This document shows, in pieces, positions 1 through 7,258 of a stretch of 11,167 bases of DNA. The translations under genes and the position numbers were made by a program. The DNA is from Cephalothrix spiralis. Its lineage: Eukaryota; Nemertea; Palaeonemertea; Archinemertea; Cephalotrichidae. Within the stretch, counting starts at the first letter, position 1. Every line of letters begins with the position of its first letter. The notes beneath the pieces were generated by a model. The model did no database searches. It was not told the origin of the DNA and was given only the letters and a program-made list of their open reading frames with translations. The stretch spans positions 1-11,167 of the forward strand of contig JAUCNG010380037.1 in the NCBI GenBank assembly GCA_032353305.1, read 5' to 3'.

Positions 1-90
1 CACCTTTGATCTCATTATACCCTGAACATGGGTCTTGAGTAATAAATCATTTCATTTCATTTCATTTCATTTCATTTCATTTCATATTTC
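1..90 (+). mobile_element. Probable 3' end of a non-LTR retrotransposon (truncated at the window edge)
   Basis: The segment ends in an AATAAA signal (41-46) and runs straight into a simple pentamer tail, after which the sequence changes character. A 3' UTR ending in AATAAA and a short tandem repeat instead of poly(A) is usual for several invertebrate LINE clades. The preceding words, 'ccctgaacatgggtcttgagt', read like the end of such a UTR. No reverse transcriptase coding sequence is visible because the element would extend left of the window, so the clade cannot be named. The alternative is an ordinary microsatellite beside a chance AATAAA. Confidence 0.4.
47..85 (+). repeat. (TTCAT)n pentanucleotide microsatellite
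   Basis: Seven perfect TTCAT copies occupy 51-85, preceded by a partial TCAT at 47-50. The array follows AATAAA directly, which fits a retrotransposon tail that expanded after insertion. Perfect units imply it is young or still slipping in length. Confidence 0.95.
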
Positions 91-759
91 CTGGTCGACT
101 GATTATAGAGGGCATAATATTATCTATATTTGCTATTATTCTAAATAGTTAATTAACGTCTATAATTAATGCCAGAAACAATGCCAATGCCTAAAAACCG
201 ATAGGGAAATAGGCATTGCAACTATACCAGTTATATAGCGAAACTTATGGACTGATATAGCAAAGCGGCACACTCTGATTCGCTATTCTGTAGGGAACGC
301 CTAGGTTAGAACAACAGATACACGAAGCCGAGAATTTTTTAACGTTTACATGTAGAACAAGCCTAAAGACCAGTCCAATAACAGGAAAGTGCAATCAAGA
401 TCTGAGACGGGACCCGAAGCAGCCCTGAAAGATCCTGGAGCAGGTCGCATACAAAACCTTAAAGAGTAAGTAGGAACAAGTAGCGCAGGAAGTAACAAAT
501 ACGAATGAAAGGCTCATCAAAAAAGACTCCAAAATATATTTTAAAGTTAAACTTAAAGGAGAACCACAAATCCTATTCACCTATAGTCAGGTGCCTATAG
601 TAGGAGGTGCTCCATTCTTAGTTATACTTTGTATCAGATGATTACTGGCGATATTTGTAACTCTTGGCCAATCAGCCAGTACTTATATCGTAAAAGCATG
701 AACCTGCATGAACTCTTAGACATATAATGCGCCACCGATGATCTGAGAGAGATTATAGC

Positions 760-802
760 ACCTGATAGACCTGATAAGCACCTGCCTATAGTCCTATCAG
801 GT
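760..802. repeat. Inverted repeat with two competing left arms
   Basis: ACCTGATAG at 760-768 is the exact complement of CTATCAGGT at 794-802. A directly adjacent near-copy, ACCTGATAA at 769-777, can pair with the same right arm over eight bases. Two mutually exclusive hairpins are therefore possible. No function is known. It may be the scar of a small local duplication. Confidence 0.7.
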
Positions 803-821
803 TATTTTTGCACCGGCGTAA

Positions 822-854
822 CTATAAATGGTTTGTCTAGAACCGCATTTATAG
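822..854. repeat. Imperfect hairpin
   Basis: CTATAAATG (822-830) is complementary to CATTTATAG (846-854). The stem continues with GTT (831-833) against AAC (841-843), with a two-base bulge, leaving a short loop. It has no target duplication and no assigned function. Confidence 0.6.
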
Positions 855-1194
855 ATGTATTTAAAAAATAGATAATAAACTCTTTTTGGTCTTTGGTCCA
901 GACCCAATGGGGATAGGCCCAGAAGCATTGCACCCGGAACCCTCTTTCGATAGCACAAGCACGTGGAACAAGTGCATTTAAAATTAAGTACTGTCTGAAT
1001 TAATGCAAGTTCAAGAATTTGCTTATGTGAACTTTTATTGATGTACTTTTCCTTATTAATCCCAAGAAAAGCCTCTTACAGTGTAGTCACACATTGCACT
1101 TTGGATGCCCTATTTCAGTGATTTATCACTAAATTGATCTTTACTTAGATGCACCCCGTATTGGGATAATTTCTTATATTAAAGATACTTTATT

Positions 1195-1510
1195 TAAAAA
1201 GGACTAAGCCGCACTAAGCATGCTAAGATTCGTTCTTTCTCGAAATAACAATTCACTAGGATAATCCTCAAAAACACTATAAAATTAATATACAATGGAT
1301 TGTATGCCGAACACCGATTTACGTTGAAAAGTAATGAAAATATCATATCCACGTCTTAACGATTCCTCTAATTCCTTCACCTTCCAACCGTTGTTTACCA
1401 CTACCAGAAAGATTTATTTTTAAATCTCTAATTAATTCCTGAAGAAATCACCCAAAAGCACTAAAATATTCTTAAAACATCCCAACAAAATCCGACGACC
1501 GACCCCTTGA
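1195..1510 (+). repeat. Outlying diverged copy of the 2370-3345 repeat family
   Basis: This segment shares ordered landmarks with the tandem units further right: ctaagccgca at 1204, acaatgg at 1292, 'gccgaacac', 'aatgaaaatatc', cttccaaccg at 1381 and gaccccttg at 1501. The distance from ctaagccgca to the tacaatgg-type landmark is 87 bases here and 87 bases in the unit beginning at 2377, which makes chance similarity unlikely. Between cttccaaccg and gaccccttg it is about 60 bases shorter than the tandem units, so it carries an internal deletion. The fold-back MITE and other DNA now separate it from the tandem copies. Confidence 0.65.
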
Positions 1511-1747
1511 AAACAAAAACTTTTGGCAATCAGTATCCGACATACAGTAGGCCCTACAGCGTCACGGCTTCTACGCCAGAATTTGTTTCCTCTAATTTGG
1601 TCTCGTTTGGCATTTTCATGCACCATTTGCCAGGTTTTGGCGCCAATTTACCGATAACGAAGCAAAAGGTACCAAAAACGAGGCAATTTGTGAGGGGACC
1701 GAATTTTCGCATTCTAGCCACGCGGCACTGTTCTCAAAATGGTAAGT
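1507..1747 (+). other. CpG-richer block with E2F-like palindrome and splice-donor consensus (candidate exon, unproven)
   Basis: This block contains more CpG than its surroundings. An open frame runs from an ATG at 1507 through to 1830 (107 codons, the longest in the window). Its product is Ser/Thr/Asn/Pro-rich with no recognised domain. TTGGCGCCAA at 1637-1646 is a perfect palindrome matching the E2F-type core. A strong 5' splice-donor match, ATG|GTAAGT, sits at 1739-1747, so the reading frame after 1741 would be intronic. The upstream edge overlaps the end of the outlying repeat copy. It could be a first exon or 5' UTR exon whose next exon lies outside the window, a gene-derived fragment, or chance. 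No acceptor or protein homology supports it. Confidence 0.2.
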
Positions 1748-1835
1748 ATCTGGACTATCAGAACAATGTTACTAACATATTGCTTATACAGAAAATTTCT
1801 ACCATTAATAACTATAAACTAGTATTCTAGTAATA

Positions 1836-2164
1836 TAAGTTGTTTTTGAAAAAATTCAAATGTTGACTTATTAAAATATTCTTAAATTAGAGTGTAAAAT
1901 TAGTTATGCTTGATTCTATACACTGAAAGTATTTTGCTAAAATCAATATGTTTCTTCATTCTTTATATGACACATGAAGTATTAATAGTAACATACTAAC
2001 ATAATCATATGGTAATAAGAAACATATTCAAATAAAAATTAAATAAAATATTGATTTTAGCAAAATACTTTTAGTTTATAGAATCAAGCATAACTAAGTT
2101 TACACTCTAATTTTCAAATATTTTACTAAGTCAACATTTTGAATTTTTTTTAAAAAACAACTTA
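1836..2164. mobile_element. Fold-back MITE with TA target duplication (Tc1/mariner-like type)
   Basis: The sequence from 1836 onward is repeated in inverse complement ending at 2164, with arms of about 120-148 bases and roughly 90% identity (1836-1956 against 2017-2164). The outermost shared word is TAAGTTG / CAACTTA. Taking the TA at 1836-1837 and 2163-2164 as the target duplication gives an element of 325 bp starting AGTTGTTTTTG. The right arm carries about 20 extra bases (2029-2047). Even the central 60 bases are weakly palindromic, so nearly the whole element folds on itself. It has no coding capacity and would need a transposase in trans. TA duplication and long inverted repeats are typical of Tc1/mariner MITEs, but the family is inferred from this alone. 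Confidence 0.85.
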
Positions 2165-2369
2165 TTAAATGATTGTCAAGGCGAATTTTGAGAGAAAATT
2201 TTTGGTATAAGTTTCATGTTGCTGCTATTGATATTAATGAAGATATTTGACTTTGAATCAGGAAATGGTATAAAAGTAAAAATGTATAAGGCTGTATAAG
2301 GTAATTTCCCCTTTATCTGATCCCTCTCAGTATTTACGACAGAAAAAAATAACAAATATTGTGGTATTC

Positions 2370-2862
2370 AAAGGGGCTAAGCCGCACATAGATCCGTGCT
2401 TATCTATTTCTGAAAGACAATATCTTGTTTCAGAAAGTCTAGATCTTATTTCTGAAAGACTAGAACAATGTATAGTCCTAGTCTAGACCTTGCCAAACAC
2501 TGGATTATGCAGAAAATCACAAACCGATATAATTTCTCCAACTGCTTGCGGTTCAAGCCGTTTTACCATAAAGAACCTCCAGAAAGAATAAAAAATCCTT
2601 AAATCCTCAATAATCCAACGACTCCACAAAAAATCCATCAAGAATCTTCAAAAATAACAAATATATCCCTAAAAACGAAAAAACATCGCCTAAAAATATC
2701 CGAAAATATCAGTACATTGTTTTGGCCATGCAGTGTTCGACCCTCGCAAAATCCACAATCTGCCTCAAATGTATACCAAGTATTGAACATATTCCTGATA
2801 TTCATAAAGCACTAATCGTTCTTAATTGTATTCTCACGAGAGACAGGAAGATGATATACAAT
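2370..2862 (+). repeat. Degenerate tandem repeat, unit A with leader
   Basis: This is the first complete unit of a diverged tandem repeat. Landmarks in order are ctaagccgca (2377), a 21-bp minisatellite (2407-2469), aacaatg (2464), 'tctagaccttgccaaacac', gccgttttacc (2557), a G-poor A/C-rich tract (2590-2710), 'acattgttttggcc' and a 'gaccct' block (2739). From about 2464 it aligns with unit B, which starts about 400 bases later. In the G-poor tract TCC recurs near every helical turn (see findings). No protein is encoded. The family is unassigned; a satellite or Helitron-associated minisatellite is possible. Confidence 0.75.
2407..2469 (+). repeat. 21-bp minisatellite, three copies
   Basis: Three consecutive 21-base units begin at 2407, 2428 and 2449, each opening with TTTC(T/A)GAAAG followed by a variable half (acaatatc, tctagatc, actagaac). 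Spacing is exactly 21 with no indels. It lies at the front of unit A. The outlying copy at 1195 has only one recognisable equivalent (ctttctcgaaa), so the triplication is local to this unit. Confidence 0.8.
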
Positions 2863-3224
2863 TACAATGGGATTCTAGACCATGCCAAATACTTGATTAT
2901 GTTGAAAATAATGAAAATATCCAGAAAATCACAAAGCAAAACAATTTATCCAAATGCTTAAACTTCCAACCGTTTTACCATGATGAAACTTCCCCACAAA
3001 TCCAAAAAGAGTAAAAAGTACTTAAATCCTCAATAAAAATCCCTAAAAAATTCCAACGAATCCACCAAAATCCATAAAGAATCTTCAAAAATTACAAATT
3101 TTCCCCAAAATATCAGCACATTGTAAAATGGCCAGTGTCAGACCCCTTGCAAAATTTAAAAGAGTAATCCACTTTTCTGCCAAGTCTTGATTTTCAAGTT
3201 CTCAAGAAAGACATGCAGGCAATA
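2863..3224 (+). repeat. Degenerate tandem repeat, unit B
   Basis: This is the second tandem unit, 362 bases from landmark to landmark against unit C. It shares with unit A the blocks tacaatgg, 'ttctagaccatgccaaatac', 'ttgattatg', 'gaaaatatccagaaaatcac', ccgttttacc (2969), 'cttaaatcctcaa', 'agaatcttcaaaaat', 'aaaatatcag' plus 'acattgt', and 'gacccctt' (3141). The A/C-rich tract at 3000-3115 has only about four G in 105 bases and keeps the same TCC phasing as unit A. It lacks the ctaagccgca leader found in unit A and in the outlying copy. Confidence 0.8.
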
Positions 3225-3345
3225 TACAATGGTTTTCTAGACTATGTCAAACACTTGATTATGTTGAAAATGATAAAAATATCCAGATAATCAGTAAGTA
3301 AAACAATTTATCCAAATGCTTAAACTTCCAACCGTTTTATCCAAA
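3225..3345 (+). repeat. Degenerate tandem repeat, unit C (5' third only)
   Basis: The third unit starts at tacaatgg (3225) and matches unit B closely for about 120 bases. The offset from tacaatgg to cttccaaccg is 100 bases in both units, and the shared words include 'acacttgattatgttgaaaa', 'atatccaga' and 'caatttatccaaatgctta'. Similarity stops just after ccgtttta (about 3340), where unrelated sequence begins. The array therefore ends in mid-unit. Confidence 0.8.
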
Positions 3346-4109
3346 CTATAGAGTAGAATATGAAAACATATGATGGCTACAGAATGTCATTAATACTTTT
3401 TAAGCACATAGTATATTTATACTAAAAAGCCAATGATAAGCCGGATAGAGATGTGTAAAGTGCTGATTTAACCCAGATAAGACAATTAGACTCTCATGGA
3501 CAATGATGGAGAACTATAGAGAGATTAATCAGATTAATTACAAGGCAGAATATGATATATACAGTTGCCAATTAAAAAAGTGTGATCAAGGCCATTACAA
3601 TAGACTACAAGGCTGTTGACACGTATTAAATTTGATAAAAACTTTACTACAGTGAACTAGTGACACGTTTGAGCCAAAAGTTCAAAATGACTGGAAGAAG
3701 TTAGGATTGGGAAAATGAGGCGACTGAAAACCATTGGATACGAGGGCATGATTATTTCTCATTCTATATGGATATAAAAACAGCAGTAAGATTTCTTTAA
3801 TTGTATTTCGATTTGCTTGCCCCCACAATCTCTTAAACATCTCCAAATTACGAAAAATTCCTCAAACCCTAACAATTCTTTTTTAAACCGAAATTTCTTT
3901 TTATCGACGCGTACATTCGAAAATAAGGCGAAAAATCGAAATGTCGTAGCTAGCTCATTAAAATCGCTAAAACAATTCAAAAAAGTAAAATTGCTCAAAC
4001 ATTCCATTCTATTTCGATGCTTTCCATACTAGTCTCCATTCCATCGATAGGGAAGAAATATCACGGAGAGTATCGGAATGACTTCATCCAGGTAATGGAT
4101 ATTCTGACA
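3346..4109. other. Gene-free stretch
   Basis: No coding sequence is supported. A 14-base palindrome, AGTATA-tt-TATACT, lies at 3410-3423. The A/C-rich piece around 3830-3880 ('cttaaacatctccaaatt', 'aaaaattcctcaaacc') has the composition and word style of the G-poor tract of the tandem repeat and may be a decayed copy, but I could not align it with confidence. Overlapping short frames on both strands at 3759-4032 come from this low-complexity tract. Confidence 0.5.
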
Positions 4110-4185
4110 GGAGAATTGTACAGAGCACATACCAGTTTAAACAGCTGTCTGAGGTTTAACACCAATACGCTCTGTACACTTCTCC
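4110..4185. repeat. miRNA-precursor-sized hairpin
   Basis: GGAGAATTGTACAGAGC (4110-4126) is complementary to 4169-4185 with one mismatch in 17 bases. A second, inner stem forms from TTAAAC (4137-4142) and GTTTAA (4154-4159) with an 11-base loop. The whole fold spans 76 bases, the size of an animal pre-miRNA. The region between the two stems is mostly unpaired, which is unlike a canonical precursor. No seed family is recognised. It could equally be a chance or decayed inverted repeat. Confidence 0.55.
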
Positions 4186-5157
4186 GACCCCTCCATACAT
4201 GAAAAGCTGATCTAAGTAATGTGGTCAGGTACAAATGCTTTACGTCTAGAATACTACACGAAGCCTTTCTCTATATATATAAGGAACTATAATCCATAAG
4301 GTTATCCTTTATGCTGTTGTATCCTATACCCATTGGAAGCCTGACTAAACTGGCGAACAAATAAAACTCTACACAGTCCTATCTTGGCTTCATTAAATAT
4401 TGAATCATATACCTAAGATTAAATTGACTTTGACTACGTAATTACGATTTTCAGTAACACGCTACTGATTAATTTTGATAGATTTGACAGAAAAATGACA
4501 AATCGAATTTATGAGCCCCAATTTCACCCAAGTTCGATTATTACCCGTCATGCACCATTTGACTCATCATTATTAAGCATCGAGTCGAATGCGTTTTATT
4601 GCTGGGGTTTACATAAAAATATAGTCATACCTGGTCATCCTGGCTGTGAGTGAATGCCTTTAATTTAGTGTGACCCCACCTGAAATTTCTAATCGACTCT
4701 AAACTGCTCTAGTATAAAGTATATTGTAACATGTTCAAATATGGGATTAAAACGGTTTTCTCAGAGTTTGTTTTGCGCTGATTAAGAAAATCAAAGCCGA
4801 TTCTGACGAAAACATCCGGTTTCGGCGGCCATATTGGAAAATGGCGACTGGTCAACAATTTGTTTTGGCTTCAATCATAAAACAGGACCGTTTCAAAACA
4901 AATATTGATTTTGGAATAGCTTTAATCACAACAGCTTTTGTGTGATATCCATGTTTTATTGTTATAAGTCACGTGACATTGCCAAGGCAGTCATCTTGAA
5001 AAATGGACACTCCATTGGACGAAATAGAAATTTAAAAAATAATTATTCCCGGTGTCCAAATAAAGTTTTTTGACATAAGCAATCGAAATATACAAATTAA
5101 AATAAGCATGGTACATGTACATTTCGGTACATTTTGTACTTCGTCTATCTTCCGAGC
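4186..5157. other. Gene-free stretch, probably containing old repeat DNA
   Basis: No gene is visible. The part from about 4780 to 5000 has the wording of interspersed repeats seen in many marine invertebrates, with a small inverted repeat GCCAT/ATGGC at 4828-4845 ('ggccatattggaaaatggc') and a related 'cttgaaaaatgg' further on. A 10-base palindrome, CGTAATTACG, lies at 4437-4446. The AT run 'tatatatataagg' near 4272 resembles a TATA box but has no associated gene. Confidence 0.45.
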
Positions 5158-5205
5158 ACAAAGTTCTTAGCTTCATGGACTACAAAGATCTTAACTTCAT
5201 GGACT
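5158..5205 (+). repeat. 24-bp tandem duplication
   Basis: Two adjacent 24-base units at 5158-5181 and 5182-5205 share 'acaaag', 'tctta' and 'cttcatggact', differing at only two positions. This is a recent local duplication with no coding context. Confidence 0.9.
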
Positions 5206-5419
5206 AGAACAAAAAACATTATCAGTTAATCTAAAGAATTTCGACTTGAAGATAACTTATACTGATAACTACTACTAGAATACAACTCAAGAAATCACTT
5301 GTACTACAACGTACTATGTATTAAACAACATAAAATGCAACCTTGAAACAATAGTAACATAGAAGGGTTCATTCATGGATCATACAGGACACCCTCATCA
5401 CATCTTGAATCTAAGACGT

Positions 5420-5645
5420 ATTCGCTGATGAAGCGAACACTGGATCTGGCAGGGCACCAAAAACACAAGCATAGTATGAACTATTAAAAATATATTAACA
5501 AGATATTACTATCTTTATAAAGTGTAATCAGTCTAAACCTATTATTTGAAGAAGAAAAAAATAAAAATCATTTTCGATTTTGATGAGGATCGAACACCCG
5601 AACTTAAGATGTACAGACTGACGTTCACCAAATTGAGCTACTGCC
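5420..5645 (-). mobile_element. tRNA-derived SINE (minus strand)
   Basis: Read on the minus strand, the segment opens at 5645 with GGCAGTAGCTC and carries a Pol III A box, TAGCTCAATTTGG (5640-5628), and a B box, GGTGTTCGATCC (5598-5587), 29 bases apart as in a tRNA gene. The acceptor and T stems do not close and no 3' acceptor strand follows, so it is not a working tRNA. The centre, 'gtctgtacatctta', loosely resembles tRNA-Tyr. A T-rich linker then leads into a body ending with a small hairpin, TTCGCT/AGCGAA (5421-5437), and the word ggtgccctg. The 3' end is not sharply defined, and neither a tail nor target duplications were identified. A solitary tRNA pseudogene is the alternative. Confidence 0.6.
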
Positions 5646-6545
5646 TGACGCTAATTCAGTGCACTATACTACGGTTATATTTGAATTACAAAAGATTGAA
5701 TGCAGACTCCATCCATTCGTGATATTAATGATCTATTATAAGACTACATCAGAAAAAAACGACAATGCCTGATGTTATTCGATTGTCTAATCATAGACCA
5801 ATCACGACAAGCTATTACGAGTTTTGTGATTTTTAAAATTTAGATTTCAACTGAAAGTTTTGACATAATTTTTTGTTACCCGAAAAAGCAGCAACAAGAC
5901 TAATTGCTTGATATAGAGAACACACTGCACTGGTCGGGCACTAAATATCCATTAAAGAAGGTCTATCAATCTCAGAAAAAAACACAATTTTTGTTTTAGA
6001 AAAACATAAACAATCCTAAAAAATCAAGGTACACTTTTTTGGCCAAATGCCCGAACCATTACTATTTTCCATAAACCGAAACATTTTAGAAAACATTAAG
6101 CCTCCTTCATGCTATAACTTTACTATATCCAAAAATATCCCTAGCCTAGGTTTATCACAGTGTAGTATGAAATCCAAAACAATAAATATTCCACAAAATA
6201 TTCCACAAAATTACAGTTTATATCACGAACACACCAGCTGGCTGAAATGTGATTTTTTAATACGGACTGCGAGAGGTTATAACTATCTAGGTTAGGCATT
6301 CAAAATACATTATCAATGACATTAATAACCTACAAAACACTTGACAAATGAAAGGGCAAATTGATATTGAAATATCGACTTAAAAAATTCAAAAAGTCAC
6401 TGTGAGTTAAATGTGATCCACTGATCCGTACTGTACCGTAACACATAGTAAGGGTAATTAATATCATAGACTACTGTGTAAATATATCGGCCAAAAATTG
6501 AGTGGCATATAATGACATATAACTATATTTAATTCATTTAGTGTT
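5646..6545. other. Gene-free stretch with repeat fragments
   Basis: No coding region is supported. The open frame at 6047-6295 (82 codons) has low-complexity content and no recognised domain. Around 6030-6060 the words 'tacacttttttggcc' and 'cccgaacc' resemble the 'tacattgttttggcc ... ttcgaccc' block of tandem unit A, so a further decayed copy of that family may be present. A 12-base unit, ttccacaaaata, is duplicated at 6189-6212. Confidence 0.45.
5903..5944 (-). repeat. Second, diverged copy of the SINE distal module
   Basis: The segment aligns in the same orientation with 5420-5460 of the SINE over about 42 bases, at roughly two-thirds identity. Both contain gAACAC, a CTGG and then GGGCACyAAA. 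No tRNA-like head is found next to this copy, so it is either a 5'-truncated SINE or an independent occurrence of a conserved SINE or LINE tail sequence. Confidence 0.4.
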
Positions 6546-6902
6546 TAACCCTATTTCGGCAGGGGGAATAACACCCCCACCCGACCTAACCATTTTTTCT
6601 GGTCTTTTTTAACCTTTGGATTGAATATTTTGTGTATTAACGAGCTACATGTTCTTTATCTTAGCCTTAGGCACTGTTAATGACACAATATAACGAATTT
6701 CCTTTCCATTGTTAATATGTGAACCATTCACTTGAAAGGTAACCGTACGGTCCCGGAAAAAAACGGATAACAGGGGGCCTACAAAGTTGAATAAAACTTC
6801 TGTTTACTTAAAAGACGGTCGAATTTCATCCTAATTGGAAACTATAAGACCAATGGAGCATTATTTGAACTGGTTTCGATACTTATGATCAATTATTAGA
6901 TT

Positions 6903-6926
6903 GATGACGTCATGTGGTACGTCATC
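6903..6926. repeat. 8-bp inverted repeat containing a CRE-type octamer
   Basis: GATGACGT (6903-6910) and ACGTCATC (6919-6926) are exact complements with an 8-base loop. TGACGTCA at 6905-6912 is the perfect CREB/ATF palindrome. It lies inside the TA-flanked transposon. Binding is only a possibility. Confidence 0.6.
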
Positions 6927-6972
6927 AGAATAGTCATTTGACAAAAAAGCTAAGGTTCCCTTTCTACTGAAA

Positions 6973-7120
6973 TGTTCACATATGTCAACAAATCATTTCG
7001 ATAAATATACCTTCAATATCTCAGCCGCATGATATAATGTAGTAGCCTGCTACATAATACCATGCGGCTGAGATATTGAAGGTATATTTATCGAAATGAT
7101 TTGTTTACATAACAATGAAC
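6973..7120. repeat. 49-bp near-perfect palindrome (nested hairpin)
   Basis: The left arm 6982-7030 and right arm 7062-7110 are complementary over 49 bases with a single mismatch (6986). The 31-base spacer has its own small hairpin, GTAGC-ct-GCTAC (7042-7053). Beyond the arms, TGTTCA (6973-6978) and TGAACA (7115-7120) extend the symmetry with a small gap. A transcript would be almost fully double stranded for 49 bp, more like an endogenous hairpin-siRNA precursor or a recent inverted duplication than a conserved miRNA. It sits within the 6546-7258 transposon and has no target duplication of its own. Confidence 0.95.
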
Positions 7121-7133
7121 AGGAAATAATACT

Positions 7134-7178
7134 TTATTACGTAACAATATGTATGATGTCAGAGTTTTGACGTAATAA
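7134..7178. repeat. 9-bp inverted repeat
   Basis: TTATTACGT (7134-7142) and ACGTAATAA (7170-7178) are exact complements with 27 bases between. It is the third palindrome in the right half of the TA-flanked transposon and shares the ACGT core with the one at 6903-6926. Confidence 0.6.
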
Positions 7179-7233
7179 CATGCAAAATATTAGCGGCGAG
7201 GTTGTATAGTAGAGCAGAAATAATTATTTGGTA

Positions 7234-7244
7234 CCCCCCCCCCC
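7234..7244 (+). repeat. C(11) homopolymer
   Basis: Eleven consecutive C form part of the right terminal inverted repeat of the TA-flanked transposon. The matching left end has only a G5 run, so the tract has expanded by slippage. Its length is also the base call here most exposed to sequencing error. Confidence 0.9.
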
Positions 7245-7258
7245 GCTGAATAGGGTTA

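Larger units (their letters stand above)
91..1190. other. Gene-free stretch with small hairpins
   Basis: I see no coding region here. The longest open frame (minus strand, 395-580, 61 codons) encodes a hydrophobic, Ser/Cys-rich peptide with no recognisable domain. The stretch holds small inverted repeats: CACCT/AGGTG at 578-593, and two larger ones listed separately. The 9-mer cctatagtc occurs at both 580 and 785, and cctatagt also at 594, so these hairpins share sequence words and may be remnants of one repeat. The rest looks unique. Confidence 0.6.
6546..7258. mobile_element. Non-autonomous DNA transposon with TA target duplication and G/C-run termini
   Basis: The left end, TA|ACCCTATTTCGGCAGGGGG (6546 onward), is mirrored by the right end, cccccGCTGAATAGGGT|TA, finishing at 7258. 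The terminal inverted repeats are about 16-20 bases and imperfect. The flanking TA pairs at 6546-6547 and 7257-7258 give an element of 709 bp. TTAA on the left against TTAT on the right is a possible alternative duplication. There is no transposase frame. The interior is rich in palindromes (6903-6926, 6973-7120, 7134-7178). The superfamily cannot be fixed from the ends; Tc1/mariner-like is the simplest reading of TA. Confidence 0.7.

Noticed and set aside
395-580. Minus-strand 61-codon hydrophobic frame as a small membrane protein
   Set aside because: No start context, neighbour or family supports it, and frames of this length arise by chance in AT-rich DNA.
2370-3345. CRISPR array or bacterial repeat cluster
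   Set aside because: The repeat units are about 360-400 bases and diverged, not short identical repeats with unique spacers, and the window is eukaryotic in character.
4266-4285. TATA box at the tatatatataagg run
   Set aside because: No initiator, exon or open frame follows. AT runs of this kind are expected at this base composition.
5583-5645. Functional tRNA gene on the minus strand
   Set aside because: The A and B boxes are present, but the acceptor and T stems do not pair and the 3' acceptor strand is missing, so it is a SINE head or pseudogene.
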